From Loktanella salsilacus (GTDB lineage: Bacteria; Pseudomonadota; Alphaproteobacteria; Rhodobacterales; Rhodobacteraceae), in assembly GCF_900114485.1 (NCBI RefSeq), contig NZ_FOTF01000008.1, forward strand, positions 1 through 64,000: DNA of 64,000 nucleotides. Reading direction: 5' to 3'. This document shows, piece by piece, positions 27,756 to 35,443 of this stretch (positions are counted from its first letter, which is position 1; every line of letters begins with the position of its first letter). The notes under the pieces were generated by a model. That model did no database searches. It saw only the letters and a program-made list of their open reading frames with translations, and was not told the DNA's origin. Made by a program: the position numbers and the translations under genes.

Positions 27756-27796
27756 AAAACGCCCCGCCAGTGATCTGGCGGGGCGTTTTGCGTTTT
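27756..27796. terminator. Bidirectional terminator between ctpA and the homocysteine methyltransferase gene
   Basis: 15-bp perfect stem AAAACGCCCCGCCAG / CTGGCGGGGCGTTTT with loop TGAT and a downstream GCGTTTT. The A/T arms supply a T-run in both directions. Confidence 0.88.
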
Positions 27797-28685
27797 AGAC
27801 GATGGTGTGGCCGGCGTCAGTGATCGCCTGCGCCAGCGCGCGGATATGGGCGGGACCAACCTCGCAGCAGCCGCCGACGATTGTGGCCCCGGCGTCGATC
27901 CAGCGCATGGCGTGGGCGGCGTAATCGGCGGGCGACAGATCGCGGCTGGTCAGGGCATCGACGGTGGGTTTATCTTTCAGGAAGTCGGCAGAGATCTTTT
28001 CGAACCCATTGGCGTAAGCACCGCAGGGCAACGATCCGCGTGACAGGATGGCAAGGGAGGCGTGGATCGCCTCTGGCGCGGAGCAATTCACGAGGATGGC
28101 CGCAGCCCCCTCGCTGGCGATGGGAAGGATACCGCCGACCGGCTCGCCAGAGCGTAGGCGGGTGCCGTCGGTGTCATCGACGGTGATCGACAGCCAGACC
28201 GGCTTGCCTGCTTCCAATGCACCGTCCATCGCGGCGCGGGCGTGGGCCAGCGACGCGACGGTTTCGCAGATGATGATATCGCAAGCAGGCGCGATCTTTT
28301 GCGCGACCTCCGCGTAAAGCGGTTTAGCGATATCATAGGCGGGGTGGACGTCGGGACGAAAGCTGGCGATCAGCGGGCCTAGGCTGCCTGCGATGCGGCC
28401 TGATCCGTGGGCGGCAACGGCGGCCTGCGCCTCTGCCACAGCGGCGGAGAGGAGGGTGTCGAACTGATCCTCGAACGCGGTGCCCTTTAGGCGATCGTGG
28501 TGGACCGCGTAGGTATTTGTGGTGGCCACGGTGGCACCGGCGGCGAAGTAGTCAGCGTGGATTTGCTGCACCAAACCGGGATGGTCGATCATCACTTGGG
28601 TGGACCACAGATTCGTCGGCGCATCGCCCGCGCGGCGGACAAGTTCCTGCCCCATGCCGCCGTCAAGAAGAGTGATATCGGTCAT
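27795..28685 (-). CDS. Homocysteine S-methyltransferase family protein
   Basis: A 296-residue TIM-barrel methyltransferase from ATG 28685 (MTDITLLDGGMGQEL). Zinc cysteines are visible as VNCSAPEAI (about 205) and the C-terminal GGCCEVGP (about 270). The family moves a methyl group from S-methylmethionine, betaine or SAM to homocysteine. The donor here cannot be decided (MmuM-like size, no fused domains). It lies downstream of the LysE and fRMsr genes on the same strand with a 68-base gap. I looked for a SAM-type riboswitch in that gap and saw none. Confidence 0.85.
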   Translation of the reverse strand: MTDITLLDGGMGQELVRRAGDAPTNLWSTQVMIDHPGLVQQIHADYFAAGATVATTNTYAVHHDRLKGTAFEDQFDTLLSAAVAEAQAAVAAHGSGRIAGSLGPLIASFRPDVHPAYDIAKPLYAEVAQKIAPACDIIICETVASLAHARAAMDGALEAGKPVWLSITVDDTDGTRLRSGEPVGGILPIASEGAAAILVNCSAPEAIHASLAILSRGSLPCGAYANGFEKISADFLKDKPTVDALTSRDLSPADYAAHAMRWIDAGATIVGGCCEVGPAHIRALAQAITDAGHTIV

Positions 28686-28753
28686 ATGCGTGTCTGCCTT
28701 TTTATGCGCCGTTTGATTGGCTGAAATCTGGTGTGGCGGCAACCCCGACGGGA

Positions 28754-29374
28754 TCAAACCCGCGTTGGGGTGTGGGCAAAGCCCAAAAGCAGGCCGTAGA
28801 TGATGAAACATAGAGCCAGCAGGCGGCGAAACCAGACGTTAAAGACTGCGCCAAGTGCTGCGCGGCCAAGGCCTGCGCCCAGCGCGGTATAGGTGCAGTA
28901 GCTGGCTGCGGTCAGGGTCAAAGCGGTGGGCACAATGACTGACATCTGCGCCATGATGGGCACGTCCGGCTGCACAAATTGCGTAAACGCGGCCAAGTAG
29001 CCCACGACCGATTTCGGGTTGATCGTCGCGATCAAGAACGCGCGGCCATAGATGCTGCCCGGCCCGCCTGTGTCCTGTTTTGGCGGGGTTGCGGCGCGCA
29101 GCCAGCCGCGGATGCCGGTCCAGATCAAAAAGCCTGCACCAACCAGCTTCGCGACTGTAAACGCGATGGGCGAGGCGGTCAGAAGTGCGGTCACGCCCAG
29201 CGCGGACAGGGTCAGAAATAGGCACGCCTGGGTGAGGATGCCCGCGACTCCGGGCAAAGCGCGCCAGAAGCCGAGGGCCATGCCGTTGGTAATGCAGTTC
29301 ACCGCGTTTGGCCCCGGCGTGGTGACGAAAACAAGCCAGAACAGGGCGAAGACTGTCCAGGCTTGATAGGTCAT
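28754..29374 (-). CDS. LysE-family translocator
   Basis: This 206-residue inner-membrane protein has five or six hydrophobic segments and the LysE/RhtB signature TPGPNAVNCITNGMALG (about 19-35). LysE proteins export amino acids or their derivatives. The ATG overlaps the fRMsr stop (ATGA), so the two are coupled. With fRMsr and homocysteine methyltransferase around it, a methionine-related or homoserine substrate is possible but unproven. Confidence 0.88.
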   Translation of the reverse strand: MTYQAWTVFALFWLVFVTTPGPNAVNCITNGMALGFWRALPGVAGILTQACLFLTLSALGVTALLTASPIAFTVAKLVGAGFLIWTGIRGWLRAATPPKQDTGGPGSIYGRAFLIATINPKSVVGYLAAFTQFVQPDVPIMAQMSVIVPTALTLTAASYCTYTALGAGLGRAALGAVFNVWFRRLLALCFIIYGLLLGFAHTPTRV

Positions 29375-29832
29375 TGCGCGTTGGCAAATGTGCTTGCGAG
29401 GATCGCAGTTAGTGCATCAGCGTCGGCCCCAGTGAAGGCGTCGGGCAGGTTGCTGTCGATGTCAAAGACGCCAAGCAATTTGCCTGCGCTATTGACGACA
29501 GGCAGGACAATTTCGGACCGCGTCGAGCTCGCGCAGGCGATATGGCCCGGGAAGGCGTCAACGTCGGGCACAAGTTGCACCTGCCCCGTACGCGCAGCGG
29601 CGCCGCAGACACCCCTGCTAAAGGGGATCACAAGACAACCGTGGCCGCCTTGGTATGGGCCAATTTTCAACAGCTCTGGCGCGGTGACGCGGTAGAACCC
29701 GGTCCAGTCAAAGCGATCGTCGGATTGATGCACCTCGCAGGCGAGGGTCGCCATAAGGGCAACGGTGTCATCTTCGCCTTCGGTCAGGGACGCAATGGTG
29801 CGGGTTAGGTCGGTGTAATCAACATGTTTCAT
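29371..29832 (-). CDS. msrC: Free methionine-(R)-sulfoxide reductase (GAF domain, fRMsr)
   Basis: A single GAF domain of 153 residues that reduces free methionine-(R)-sulfoxide. The three family cysteines are present in HGCLVIPF, RGVCGAA and HIACASS, together with WTGFYRV and the FPGHIAC.S..RSE stretch that is diagnostic of fRMsr. ATG 29832 is preferred to the GTG two codons upstream. First gene of a three-gene minus-strand set with lysE and the methyltransferase. Confidence 0.9.
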   Translation of the reverse strand: MKHVDYTDLTRTIASLTEGEDDTVALMATLACEVHQSDDRFDWTGFYRVTAPELLKIGPYQGGHGCLVIPFSRGVCGAAARTGQVQLVPDVDAFPGHIACASSTRSEIVLPVVNSAGKLLGVFDIDSNLPDAFTGADADALTAILASTFANAQ

Positions 29833-30066
29833 GCGCACTGGCGTAGCGCCTTATTTGCGCCCGAAAAAGCCCCAAAAAGACCTTATACGCGCCGCCATAT
29901 AGACTCTGCCGCAACGCAACGTTGGGTCGTGGCTGCAAAGCTATATCGGCACCGCGTTTTAATGCCCCCACCCAGTAGCGCGGTGCCGGACACATTCCCA
30001 AAAGTGTGATTGTCTTTCCTCCCAAAATCATTGACCATTCAGTCAAAGCTAAACGGGAGAGAAGAC
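29833..30066. promoter_or_regulatory. Divergent promoter region fRMsr / ggt
   Basis: A 234-base non-coding stretch. The ggt side ends in GGGAGAGAAGAC before the GTG. No recognisable operator; the in-frame extension of ggt to 30010 is treated as leader. Confidence 0.4.
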
Positions 30067-31644
30067 GTGCGCGATTTTCAGATACCGGGGCGGTCACCCA
30101 CCTATGCCGAGAACGGCATGTGCGCTACGTCGCACCCACTGGCGGCCAAGGTCGCGATCCAAATGCTAGAGGCTGGCGGCAACGCCGTTGACGCCGCTAT
30201 CGCAGGCGCGGTGCTGCTGGGCATTTGCGAGCCGCAGATGACAGGAATAGGGGGCGATTGCTTTATCCTGATGACGCCGCCGGGATCGGATAAGATCCAC
30301 GCACTGAACGGATCGGGCCGTGCGCCTGCTGCCTATTCCGCCGGTGATCTGCGCGGCAAGGGCCATAAAGTTGTGCCGCTGAATGACCCGGCTGCCGTGA
30401 CTATTCCGGGCGCGATTGATGCGTTTTGCACGTTGTCCAAGGGCTGGGGCAAGCTGGGGCTAAAGGCCGTGCTGGCCCCGGCGATCCATTACGCAGAGGC
30501 TGGCGTCCCGGTCAGCCCGCGTGTGTCGTTCGATTGGGCCAATGACGAAGGTGTGCTGCAAGGTGCGGCGCGCGATCTGTACATGGTAAACGGCAAGGTG
30601 CCGGAACCCGGTCAAATGTTCCGTGCGCCAAAGCAGGCAGAGGTGCTGCGCCGGATCGCAATGGAGGGCCGCGCTGGTTTCTACGAGGGCGAAGTCGCCG
30701 AAGATATGGTCGCATCGCTGAATGCGATGGGCGGCGTGCATAGCCTTGATGATTTTGCGCAGACGCAGTCCACTTGGGGTGATCCCATTCAGGGCGGCTA
30801 TGGCGGGCTGGATCTGTATGAGCATCCGCCAAACGGTCAGGGCGCGACGGCGATCCTGCTGCTGAACATCCTGTCCCAGTTCGATATTGCCAGCATGGAC
30901 CCTTGGGGTGCCCAGCGCGTGCATATCGAGGCCGAAGCGACGAAGCTGGCCTATGATGCGCGTAACCGGTTCCTGTCGGACCCGGATCACATGACGCGGC
31001 TGGACCACATGCTGTCGATGGACACAGCCAAGAAGCTGGCTGCGCTGATTGATCCCGCCAAGGCTTTGCCCGGCGGTTTGCCCGGGGCAGAGGCGATCCA
31101 TAAGGACACGATCTATATCACCGTGGTCGACAAGGATCGCATGGCGGTATCGCTGATCTATTCGATCTTCCACGGCTTCGGATCGGGGATCGCATCGGAC
31201 AAGTTCGGGATTCTGTTCCAAAACCGTGGCGCCGGTTTCAGCCTAGAGGAAGGTCACGCCAACGAGGGCGGACCGGGCAAGCGTCCGATGCACACGATTA
31301 TTCCGGGCATGTTGCAGAAGAACGGCAAGACGATGATGCCGTTTGGCGTGATGGGCGGGGCTTATCAGTCCACCGGGCATGCCCGATTCGTCACCAACGT
31401 CACCGATTTCGGGCTAGAGCCGCAGGCTGCCATCGACGCGCCGCGCAGCTTTGCAGAGCTGGGACACCTGAAGGTCGAGCGGGGCTATTCCGACGCAGTC
31501 CGCGCCGAGCTGTCTGATCTGGGGCATGAGGTCGTGATCCCAGAGACGGCGATCGGCGGGGCACAGGCGATTCTATTGCGGGATGACGGGGTCTTGCAGG
31601 GTGGATCTGATCCGCGCAAAGACGGCTGCGCCCTCGGATACTGA
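30067..31644 (+). CDS. ggt: Gamma-glutamyltransferase family protein
   Basis: This 525-residue Ntn-hydrolase-type protein cleaves or transfers gamma-glutamyl groups. Features are the N-terminal MCATSHPLAA, GGNAVDAAIAGAVLLGICEPQ, and GIGGDCF. The autoprocessing threonine lies in HKDTIYITVVD (about residue 350). The C-terminal GVMGGAYQSTGH corresponds to the oxyanion GG pair. The GTG at 30067 (VRDFQIPGRS) has a good GGGAGAG site, and related proteins start MRDF; an upstream ATG at 30010 lacks one. No signal peptide, so a cytoplasmic form, common in Rhodobacterales and Pseudomonas. Possible roles are glutathione or gamma-glutamyl-amine turnover. Confidence 0.9.
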   Translation: MRDFQIPGRSPTYAENGMCATSHPLAAKVAIQMLEAGGNAVDAAIAGAVLLGICEPQMTGIGGDCFILMTPPGSDKIHALNGSGRAPAAYSAGDLRGKGHKVVPLNDPAAVTIPGAIDAFCTLSKGWGKLGLKAVLAPAIHYAEAGVPVSPRVSFDWANDEGVLQGAARDLYMVNGKVPEPGQMFRAPKQAEVLRRIAMEGRAGFYEGEVAEDMVASLNAMGGVHSLDDFAQTQSTWGDPIQGGYGGLDLYEHPPNGQGATAILLLNILSQFDIASMDPWGAQRVHIEAEATKLAYDARNRFLSDPDHMTRLDHMLSMDTAKKLAALIDPAKALPGGLPGAEAIHKDTIYITVVDKDRMAVSLIYSIFHGFGSGIASDKFGILFQNRGAGFSLEEGHANEGGPGKRPMHTIIPGMLQKNGKTMMPFGVMGGAYQSTGHARFVTNVTDFGLEPQAAIDAPRSFAELGHLKVERGYSDAVRAELSDLGHEVVIPETAIGGAQAILLRDDGVLQGGSDPRKDGCALGY

Positions 31645-31663
31645 AGCTAGAATACTAAAAGCG

Positions 31664-31689
31664 AAAAGCGGGCCTAGGCCCGCTTTTTT
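31664..31689. terminator. Bidirectional terminator between ggt and hspQ
   Basis: A perfect palindrome AAAAGCGGGCC / GGCCCGCTTTT followed by TT, placed 20 bases after ggt and 3 bases from the hspQ stop. Confidence 0.88.
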
Positions 31690-31691
31690 CG

Positions 31692-32018
31692 TTAGTTCAT
31701 CTGGACTTGCAGAGGATAAAGGCCGTCCTCGAACGGGCCGAAAATCTCTGGCACGTCGGGATGTTCGACAGGCTCGCCGGAATAGTCGGCGACAAGATTC
31801 TGTTCGGACACATAGGCCACGTAGAAGCTTTGGTCGTTTTCCGCGAGCAGGTGGTAATACGGCTGATCCTTGGCAGGGCGCGATTCCTCTGGAATCGCCT
31901 CGTACCAAGCGTCGGTGTTGGAAAACATAGCATCCACGTCGAATACCACACCCCGGAACGGGTGTTTGCGATGACGGACGACTTGTCCAAGATGATATTT
32001 CGCGCGCGTCTTAAACAT
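31692..32018 (-). CDS. hspQ: Heat shock protein HspQ
   Basis: A 108-residue YccV/HspQ-family protein from ATG 32018 (MFKTRAKYHLGQVVRHRKHPFRGVV). It contains the conserved GVVFDVDAMFSNTDAWYE and QPYYHLLAEND segments. HspQ is an adaptor/enhancer of Lon in enterics and was also described as binding hemimethylated DNA. The longer upstream frame is rejected. No canonical RpoH box was recognised upstream. Confidence 0.9.
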   Translation of the reverse strand: MFKTRAKYHLGQVVRHRKHPFRGVVFDVDAMFSNTDAWYEAIPEESRPAKDQPYYHLLAENDQSFYVAYVSEQNLVADYSGEPVEHPDVPEIFGPFEDGLYPLQVQMN

Positions 32019-32139
32019 AGATGCAACTACCCCCAGAATCGTTACTAAACGCAGCTGCCCCAAAAAGTCCACATTTGCCGTGCGGTTAATGCGGAAACAG
32101 TCTGTAGGTGACGGCAAGGACCCGCCGGCTGGAAAAAAC

Positions 32140-32170
32140 GTGAACGCAGGCTGCGGCCTTAATCGTTCAC
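32140..32170. promoter_or_regulatory. Inverted repeat GTGAACG-N17-CGTTCAC, possible operator
   Basis: A perfect 7-bp inverted repeat with a 17-base spacer, about 57 bases before the transglycosylase lipoprotein start. It could be an operator or an RNA hairpin base. No regulator is assigned. Confidence 0.35.
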
Positions 32171-32226
32171 AAAGCCGCGCGTTTCGGATAGCGTGGTAAA
32201 AAATATAAAAGAAGAGCGAGAGGCAA

Positions 32227-32811
32227 ATGAGCAGTTTCCTTCGCGCACTGGTATTTCTGGCGTTACTGGGCTCTTGCGCTAGTCGCGAGTATTCGGCCCC
32301 GCGCGACCTAGATAACGCCTGTGCGATCCTATCAGAGCGGCCCGAATATCGGCGTGCGTTCAAGAAGGTAGAGCAGAAATACGGCGTACCTATGCCCGCC
32401 ATGATGGCGATCATTTACCAAGAGTCGAAATTTATCGGCAACAATCGCCCGCCGCATCAATATGCGCTAGGGGTGATTCCCGTCGGGCGTCAGTCGTCCG
32501 CTGTCGGCTATAGCCAAGCGCTGGATGGCACTTGGGAAGAGTATCAGGATCAAGTCGGCGGTAGCCGTGCCAAGCGCGAAGACATTAACGCCGCGTCTGA
32601 TTTCATGGGCTGGTATATGACCGCGACGGTGCGCGAAACCGGTGTGCCGCTGACAGATGTGCGCAATCAGTATCTTGCCTATCACGATGGGCGGTCCGGC
32701 TATATGCGTGGAACGTGGCGCAGCAAAAGCTGGCTGATCCGCATCGCCGGAGAGGTCGAGGCCCGCGCGCTGCTATATGATGCGCAGCTACGGTCCTGCC
32801 GGAAGCGATGA
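32227..32811 (+). CDS. SLT-fold transglycosylase lipoprotein
   Basis: A 194-residue predicted lipoprotein: leader MSSFLRALVFLALLGSC with lipidated Cys17. A lysozyme-like SLT domain follows, with catalytic E66 in IIYQESKFIG. Motifs AVGYSQALDGTWEEYQ and YLAYHDGRSGYMRGT match EMtA/MltC-like or type VI-associated small transglycosylases. It would cut peptidoglycan from the outer membrane side. GAGAGG precedes the ATG at 32227. Single gene with a strong terminator behind it. Confidence 0.85.
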   Translation: MSSFLRALVFLALLGSCASREYSAPRDLDNACAILSERPEYRRAFKKVEQKYGVPMPAMMAIIYQESKFIGNNRPPHQYALGVIPVGRQSSAVGYSQALDGTWEEYQDQVGGSRAKREDINAASDFMGWYMTATVRETGVPLTDVRNQYLAYHDGRSGYMRGTWRSKSWLIRIAGEVEARALLYDAQLRSCRKR

Positions 32812-32814
32812 TAT

Positions 32815-32848
32815 AAAAAAGGCGCGCTGCGAGGGCAGCGCGCCTTTT
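32815..32848. terminator. Bidirectional terminator between lipoprotein gene and dps
   Basis: AAAAGGCGCGCTGC-GAGG-GCAGCGCGCCTTTT, a 14-bp perfect stem with A/T flanks serving both convergent genes. Confidence 0.9.
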
Positions 32849-32864
32849 GTTTTGCCGGACGTGC

Positions 32865-33344
32865 TTACTTCGTTGCGTTGGCACCAATGAACCAAGCGTC
32901 CTTGTCGATCGCGCGGCTGACCTCGGTCATGATATCTGCGGTGTCTTCGTCACCGGCGTCGCCTGCATCGGCAATACCTTTGCGGACGGATTCGCCAACA
33001 GTCAGGAAACGATCTTTCAACGCTTTGATGTGGGCGTTGATGTCTTCTTCTTCGACGGGATAGGCGTCCATCTTGGCTGTTTCGGCAGCAACTTCGAGCG
33101 TGCCGCGGGCAAAGCCGCCAAGAATTACAGCGCGTTCTGCCATCAGGTCCGCACTGTCACGCAGGCGATCAGCAACATCGTCCAGCAGTTCGTGCACGCC
33201 GATAAAGCCTGCGCCCTTCAGGTTCCAATGCGCCTGCTTGACGGCGAGCGTCAGGGCGATCACTTCGGCCAAGTTTTCGTTCAGGATGGCGATTGCTTTT
33301 TTGCGGGTCTGGCCGTCAAGGCCGGCAACGAATACGTCTGGCAT
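32865..33344 (-). CDS. dps: Dps-family DNA-protection/ferritin-like protein
   Basis: This 159-residue protein from ATG 33344 forms a dodecameric ferroxidase cage and protects DNA in starvation and oxidative stress. The inter-subunit iron site is visible as KQAHWNLKG (His), ELLDDVADRLRDSADLMAER (Asp/Glu) and the C-terminal W of DAWFIGA. The N-terminal tail is short and not lysine-rich, so DNA binding may be weak. A GGAAC-N16-CATT promoter-like element lies 50-75 bases upstream. Confidence 0.93.
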   Translation of the reverse strand: MPDVFVAGLDGQTRKKAIAILNENLAEVIALTLAVKQAHWNLKGAGFIGVHELLDDVADRLRDSADLMAERAVILGGFARGTLEVAAETAKMDAYPVEEEDINAHIKALKDRFLTVGESVRKGIADAGDAGDEDTADIMTEVSRAIDKDAWFIGANATK

Positions 33345-33395
33345 GATAAATTCCTTATATTCTGGCGGCGGAGTCTTGCGCCGCTTCACCTGTAC

Positions 33396-33420
33396 AATGC
33401 AAAGCCCGCATTTAAGTTCC
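33396..33420 (-). promoter_or_regulatory. Weak EcfG-like promoter (GGAAC-N16-CATT) before dps
   Basis: On the minus strand GGAAC (33420-33416) and CATT (33399-33396) are 16 bases apart, about 50 bases before the dps ATG. One mismatch to the CGTT box. Confidence 0.4.
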
Positions 33421-33537
33421 CAAGGGGGCGGTTAGTCGCTGACCGGGGGGCGTTATCGCATGTCAAACGCGATATCGGCATGGAAGAGGGACCCCGGCGG
33501 CCCTATGTCGGTGGTCAAGCAACTATAGGTGAAAGCC

Positions 33538-34140
33538 ATGAACAGACGTACACTCCTTCTTTCTGCTGCCGCTTTGGCTGTCGCAGGCGGTGCCGCACAG
33601 GCGCAGGAATTGTCCCTGAACGAAGTATCCGCCTACTTGAACCAGATGCAGACAGCCCAAGGCGGCTTCACGCAGATCAACGGCGATGGCACGCTGTCCA
33701 CCGGGCAGATCTACATCAAGCGCCCTGGCCGCATTCGGTTTGAATACAACGCGCCGGACAATTCGCTGGTGATGGCGGGCGGCGGACAGGTGGCGGTCTT
33801 TGACCCCAAGTCCAACACCCCTGCAGATCGCTATCCACTGAACCAAACGCCGCTGAACATCATTCTAGAGCGGAACGTGAATTTGGGTCAGGCACGGATG
33901 GTGACGGGCCATACGTCAGACGGCACCAAGACGACCATCACGGCGCAGGACCCGGCGCACCCGGAATATGGCAACATTCAGTTAGTGTTCACGGCAAACC
34001 CGGTAGAGCTGCGTCAGTGGATCGTGACCGATGACGTAGGAGAGCAGACGACCGTGATCTTGAACGATCTGGTCAAGGGCGGCAGCATCGGTGATGCGCA
34101 GTTCAACATCGAAGCCGAGATGCGGCGTCGGGGTCAATAA
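33538..34140 (+). CDS. lolA: Outer-membrane lipoprotein carrier protein LolA
   Basis: LolA ferries lipoproteins across the periplasm from LolCDE to the outer membrane. The 200-residue protein has signal MNRRTLLLSAAALAVAGGAAQAQ and the LolA-fold pattern GGFTQINGDGTLSTGQIYIKRPGRIRFEY. ATG 33538 follows AGGTGA by 6 bases; a GTG three codons upstream is an alternative. In many relatives lolA sits next to ftsK; here about 4 kb of urate-catabolism genes lie between lolA and ftsK and lolA points the other way. Confidence 0.9.
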   Translation: MNRRTLLLSAAALAVAGGAAQAQELSLNEVSAYLNQMQTAQGGFTQINGDGTLSTGQIYIKRPGRIRFEYNAPDNSLVMAGGGQVAVFDPKSNTPADRYPLNQTPLNIILERNVNLGQARMVTGHTSDGTKTTITAQDPAHPEYGNIQLVFTANPVELRQWIVTDDVGEQTTVILNDLVKGGSIGDAQFNIEAEMRRRGQ

Positions 34141-34155
34141 GGTCGGGGTCAATAA
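34127..34155 (+). repeat. 15-bp tandem duplication over the lolA stop codon
   Basis: GTCGGGGTCAATAAG is repeated immediately (34127-34141 and 34142-34155). The first copy contains the lolA stop and the second ends at the puuD stop. Looks like a recent slippage or junction event. Confidence 0.8.
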
Positions 34156-35376
34156 TTAAGACGCGGCGCGGAACCAGCGGGCTAAGGTCTGACGGTCCGC
34201 GTCGCTAAGGTCTGTTACATTTGCAGGCGGCATCGCATGGCTGATCGCCGCCTGCACATAAATCTGCCCGGCATGTTTGGCGATATCGCTGTCTGTTTCC
34301 AGAAACACACCCTTTGGCGCCCAGCGGATACCGTCCCAGACAGGTTCGCGGGCATGGCACATGGAACAGCGTCCTTGCACGATTTGGGCAGCATCCTCGA
34401 ACCCATCCGCTGCGGCAAAGCGCTGCTCGGTCGCGGTCAGGGCGCGGCTTTCGGCATTTTCATAGGTGTCGTGACCGGGGAAGGACGACAGCCACGCCAT
34501 GATGATAAAGATGATAACCGTCGCAGCCCACGTCCACGTTGGCTGCCCTTTGCGCGCGTGCATCGAGTTAAAGTAGTGTCGGATCGTGACGCCCAGCAGG
34601 AACACCAGGGTGGCGATAATCCACGCATATTGGGTGCCGAACGCCAACGGATAGTGGTTCGACAGCATCAGGAAAATCACGGGCAGCGTCAGATAGTTGT
34701 TATGCGTGCTGCGCAGCTTTGCGATCTTGCCATACTTGGGGTCAGGCTTGCGCCCGGCCTGTAGGTCAGCGACCACGATGCGCTGGTTTGGCATAATGAT
34801 CAGAAACACGTTCGCGGTCATGATCGTGGCGGTGAACGCGCCCAAATGCAGCAGCGCAGCGCGGCCGGTAAAGACTTGGTTGTAGCCGTAGCTCATCACG
34901 ACCAGCATCATGAACAGCAGTAGCATCAGCGTAGTGGGACGTTCGCCCAGCGGGGATTTGCACAGGAAATCATAGATCACCCAGCCGACAGCGAGCGAGG
35001 CAGCAGAGATCAAGATGCCCTGCCAGATCGCCAGATCAGCCTTGGCCGGATCGATCAGATACAGGTTCGCGCCAGCCCAATAGACCACCATCAGCATGGC
35101 AAAACCAGACAGCCAGGTTGCGTAGCTTTCCCATTTGAACCAAGTTAGGTGCGCAGGCATGGCGTCGGGCGCGACAAGATACTTCTGGATATAGTAAAAT
35201 CCGCCGCCGTGGACTTGCCATTCCTCACCATCTGCCGGGCCGGGAATGTTGCGGTTCAACCCCAGATCGAGCGCGATAAAGTAGAAACTGGACCCGATCC
35301 ACGCGATTGCAGTGATGACATGGGTCCAGCGCACGGCAAAGGCGAGCCATTCCCATAAAATTGCCATATCATACAT
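34156..35376 (-). CDS. puuD: Membrane urate hydroxylase PuuD with cytochrome c domain
   Basis: PuuD oxidises urate to 5-hydroxyisourate at the inner membrane, passing electrons to the cytochrome chain instead of making H2O2. The 406 residues comprise about eight to nine transmembrane segments (1-300; WTHVITAIAWIGSSFYF, HNNYLTLPVIFLML) and a C-terminal cytochrome c domain with C337-S-M-C340-H341. A plausible axial Met lies in AMPPANVTDL. ATG 35376 has GAGAGGG about 11 bases upstream. Divergent from the puuE-uraD fusion, with a 67-base shared promoter. Confidence 0.93.
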   Translation of the reverse strand: MYDMAILWEWLAFAVRWTHVITAIAWIGSSFYFIALDLGLNRNIPGPADGEEWQVHGGGFYYIQKYLVAPDAMPAHLTWFKWESYATWLSGFAMLMVVYWAGANLYLIDPAKADLAIWQGILISAASLAVGWVIYDFLCKSPLGERPTTLMLLLFMMLVVMSYGYNQVFTGRAALLHLGAFTATIMTANVFLIIMPNQRIVVADLQAGRKPDPKYGKIAKLRSTHNNYLTLPVIFLMLSNHYPLAFGTQYAWIIATLVFLLGVTIRHYFNSMHARKGQPTWTWAATVIIFIIMAWLSSFPGHDTYENAESRALTATEQRFAAADGFEDAAQIVQGRCSMCHAREPVWDGIRWAPKGVFLETDSDIAKHAGQIYVQAAISHAMPPANVTDLSDADRQTLARWFRAAS

Positions 35377-35443
35377 CTGTTTGCCCTCTCGCATGCCTCG
35401 GATTTGACGGTATAAACAGGTAAACCAAAGGGAAAGACCCAAC
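35377..35443. promoter_or_regulatory. Shared promoter of puuD and puuE-uraD
   Basis: Only 67 bases separate the divergent starts. They contain TTGACGGTATAAACAGGTAAACC, in which GGTATAAAC and GGTAAACC resemble a direct repeat. This is a candidate control site for the urate genes; no regulator is identified in the window. Confidence 0.45.

Noticed and set aside
28686-28753. Possible SAM riboswitch before the homocysteine methyltransferase
   Set aside because: The 68-base gap is short and I could not match it to the SAM-II or other SAM riboswitch cores.
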